Source: Prevotellaceae bacterium | GTDB lineage: Bacteria; Bacteroidota; Bacteroidia; Bacteroidales; Bacteroidaceae | Direction: 5' to 3' | Length of the DNA: 7,612 nt | NCBI GenBank assembly: GCA_021204715.1 | Contig: JAJPYW010000225.1 | Coordinates: 1 to 7,612, forward strand | Shown here: piece after piece, positions 6,076-7,612 of the stretch | Layout: the number at the start of each line of letters is the position of its first letter | How positions within the stretch are numbered: the first letter of the stretch is position 1 | Made by a program: the position numbers and the translations under genes | The notes under the pieces: generated by a model | Told to the model about the DNA's origin: nothing | Databases searched by the model: none | Seen by the model: only the letters and a program-made list of their open reading frames with translations

Positions 6076-7612
6076 ATGAATAGATATGTACTCTCTTGCG
6101 CCCTCTTGCTTGCCTGGCTTCTGTCCTGCCCGACAGAGGTCCGGGCACAAAGCCCGGCCGAGCGCGTCTTCCGGCTGAAGGAGGTGGTGGTTACCGCCAA
6201 ACGGCCCATGAAAGAGATAGGCGTCGAAAAAACCGCTTTCGACTCGCTCGCCTTGAAAGAGAACATCGCCCTCTCCATGGCCGACATACTCACGTTCCAC
6301 TCATCGGTGTTCGTCAAAAGCTATGGCCGCGCCACCCTCTCCACCGTGGCTTTCCGGGGAACGTCGCCAAGCCACACGCAGGTTACATGGAACGGCATGC
6401 ACATCAACAGCCCCATGTTGGGCATGACCGACTTTTCTACTATCCCGTCATACTTCGTAGACCGGGCGTCGTTGCTGCACGGCACGTCATCGGTTGGTGA
6501 GGCTGGCGGCGGACTGGGCGGTTTGGTGCAACTGAGTACCATTCCCGATGCCCCCGACGACTTGAACGTACAGTATGTGCAAGGTATAGGCTCGTTCAAA
6601 ACGTTTGATGAATTCGCGCGCGTCACCTACAACAACAACCGTTGGACAACTTCTACCCGTGCCGTATATTCATCGTCGCCCAACGACTACAAATATGTGA
6701 ACCACGACAAGAAAGAGAATATCTACGATGACGATCACAATATCATTGGCCAATACTACCCTACGGAGCGTAACCGATCAGGCTCGTTCAAGGACCTGCA
6801 CCTGCTGCAGGAGGTCTATTACAACACAGGTAAGGGAGACCGCTTGGGAGTAAACGCATGGTACATCGATTCCAACCGTGAACTGCCCATGCTCACCACC
6901 GACTACGGCAGCGAGCGGGCTTTCGAGAACCGCCAACGCGAACACACGCTGCGCTCCATCCTCTCTTGGGACCACACGCGCCATAACTGGAAAGCGGCCG
7001 TAAAAGGCGGATACATACACACATGGATGGCCTACGACTACAAGCGCGAGGTGGCCGAGGACAACTGGGCCTTCATGACACGTTCACGCAGCCGTGTGCA
7101 TACTTTTTATGGACAAGCCGAAGGCGAATATACTCCGGCCGGGAGGTGGTACTTCACCGCCGACTTGTCGGTCTACCGACACTTGGTGCGATCCGAGGAC
7201 AAGAACATCACCCTGCAAGACGGCGACAATGCCATGGTGGGCTACGACAAAGGGCGTGTAGAGCTGTCAGGCTCCGCTTCGGCCAAATGGCAGCCCGTCG
7301 ATGCGCTGGGTTTTTCGGTCATCGTGCGTGAAGAGATGTACGGTCACGAGTGGGTGCCCGTCATACCGGCGTTCTTCGCCGACTGGCAGGTTGTTAAGGC
7401 CCAATGGGGCGGGCTCCCGGTGGACTTCATGCTCAAAGGCTCCATAAGCCGCAACTACCGCTTCCCCTCGCTCAACGACCTTTACTTTCTGCCCGGCGGC
7501 AATCCCGACCTCGAATGTGAGCACGGCTTCACCTGCGACTTGGGCGCAAATTTCGACATTGCCAAGACGGATATCTTTTCCATAGATGTAAGCGCGGCCT
7601 GGTTTGACTCGC
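6076..7612 (+). CDS. btuB: BtuB-type TonB-dependent cobamide receptor, 3' end outside the window
   Basis: Outer-membrane beta-barrel that imports cobamides with energy from TonB-ExbBD. The frame is open from the ATG at 6076 to the edge (512 residues; the family is usually 600-700). GAGGCG just before the ATG is a fair ribosome-binding site. An N-terminal signal peptide ends near VRA/Q (residues 24-25). LKEVVVTAKRP at 34-44 is the TonB-box-like start, with no SusC-type carboxypeptidase-like extension in front of it. The plug domain follows: the ADIL motif near 70, then SYGRATLSTVAFRGTSPSHTQVTWNG, INSPMLGMTDFSTIP, and GTSSVGEAGGGLGGLVQLST, all typical plug signatures. Barrel strands occupy the rest, including the conserved YRFPSLNDLYFLPGGNPDLECE near 460-481, where other receptors have NPxLxPE. 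The gene lies five bases after btuG in the riboswitch-led operon, matching the BtuB-BtuG pair known in Bacteroides. Periplasmic and ABC transporter genes (btuF, btuC, btuD) may follow to the right but are not visible. Confidence 0.92.
   Translation, partial: MNRYVLSCALLLAWLLSCPTEVRAQSPAERVFRLKEVVVTAKRPMKEIGVEKTAFDSLALKENIALSMADILTFHSSVFVKSYGRATLSTVAFRGTSPSHTQVTWNGMHINSPMLGMTDFSTIPSYFVDRASLLHGTSSVGEAGGGLGGLVQLSTIPDAPDDLNVQYVQGIGSFKTFDEFARVTYNNNRWTTSTRAVYSSSPNDYKYVNHDKKENIYDDDHNIIGQYYPTERNRSGSFKDLHLLQEVYYNTGKGDRLGVNAWYIDSNRELPMLTTDYGSERAFENRQREHTLRSILSWDHTRHNWKAAVKGGYIHTWMAYDYKREVAEDNWAFMTRSRSRVHTFYGQAEGEYTPAGRWYFTADLSVYRHLVRSEDKNITLQDGDNAMVGYDKGRVELSGSASAKWQPVDALGFSVIVREEMYGHEWVPVIPAFFADWQVVKAQWGGLPVDFMLKGSISRNYRFPSLNDLYFLPGGNPDLECEHGFTCDLGANFDIAKTDIFSIDVSAAWFDS

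Noticed and set aside
4913..6148. Long minus-strand reading frame (411 codons) opposite btuG
   Set aside because: Its product is rich in His, Val, Arg and Gly without domain character, and it is the antisense shadow of a clear lipoprotein gene with GC-biased third positions.

Overview
The window looks like chromosomal DNA from a gut-type Bacteroidales bacterium (Bacteroides, Parabacteroides, Barnesiella or a relative). The evidence is the Bacteroides-type promoter elements (TAnnTTTG), lipoproteins with a Cys followed by an acidic run (CSEDDE, CSDDDD), starts without strong Shine-Dalgarno sequences, and a gene set typical of Bacteroidetes vitamin B12 uptake loci. I cannot name the species.

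Layout. Positions 1-704 (minus strand) hold the 5' part of a sodium:dicarboxylate/amino acid symporter gene that runs off the left edge. A 576-base divergent intergenic region follows (705-1280). It carries a promoter for each direction, a 9-bp inverted repeat between them, and a clear cobalamin riboswitch (about 880-1060). Downstream of the riboswitch is a leader with three hairpins, one of which (1134-1178) has the form of an intrinsic terminator. From 1281 to the right edge, four plus-strand genes are packed with gaps or overlaps of 23 bases or less and look like one B12-controlled operon: a lipoprotein with three PKD/Ig-like modules and a C-terminal globular domain; a lipoprotein with an Ig-like module and a leucine-rich/receptor-L-like solenoid; a BtuG-type beta-propeller lipoprotein; and a BtuB-type TonB-dependent receptor cut off at the right edge.

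How they work together. In Bacteroides, BtuG is a surface lipoprotein that binds cobamides very tightly and sits as a lid on the outer-membrane channel BtuB, which imports them using TonB energy. The riboswitch would shut down transcription or translation when cobalamin is plentiful. The two upstream lipoproteins share the operon and carry probable surface-export signals, so they are candidate accessory cobamide-capture proteins. Their exact functions cannot be read from sequence. They are the least explained and most interesting content here. The divergent symporter has its own promoter and no evident link to B12.
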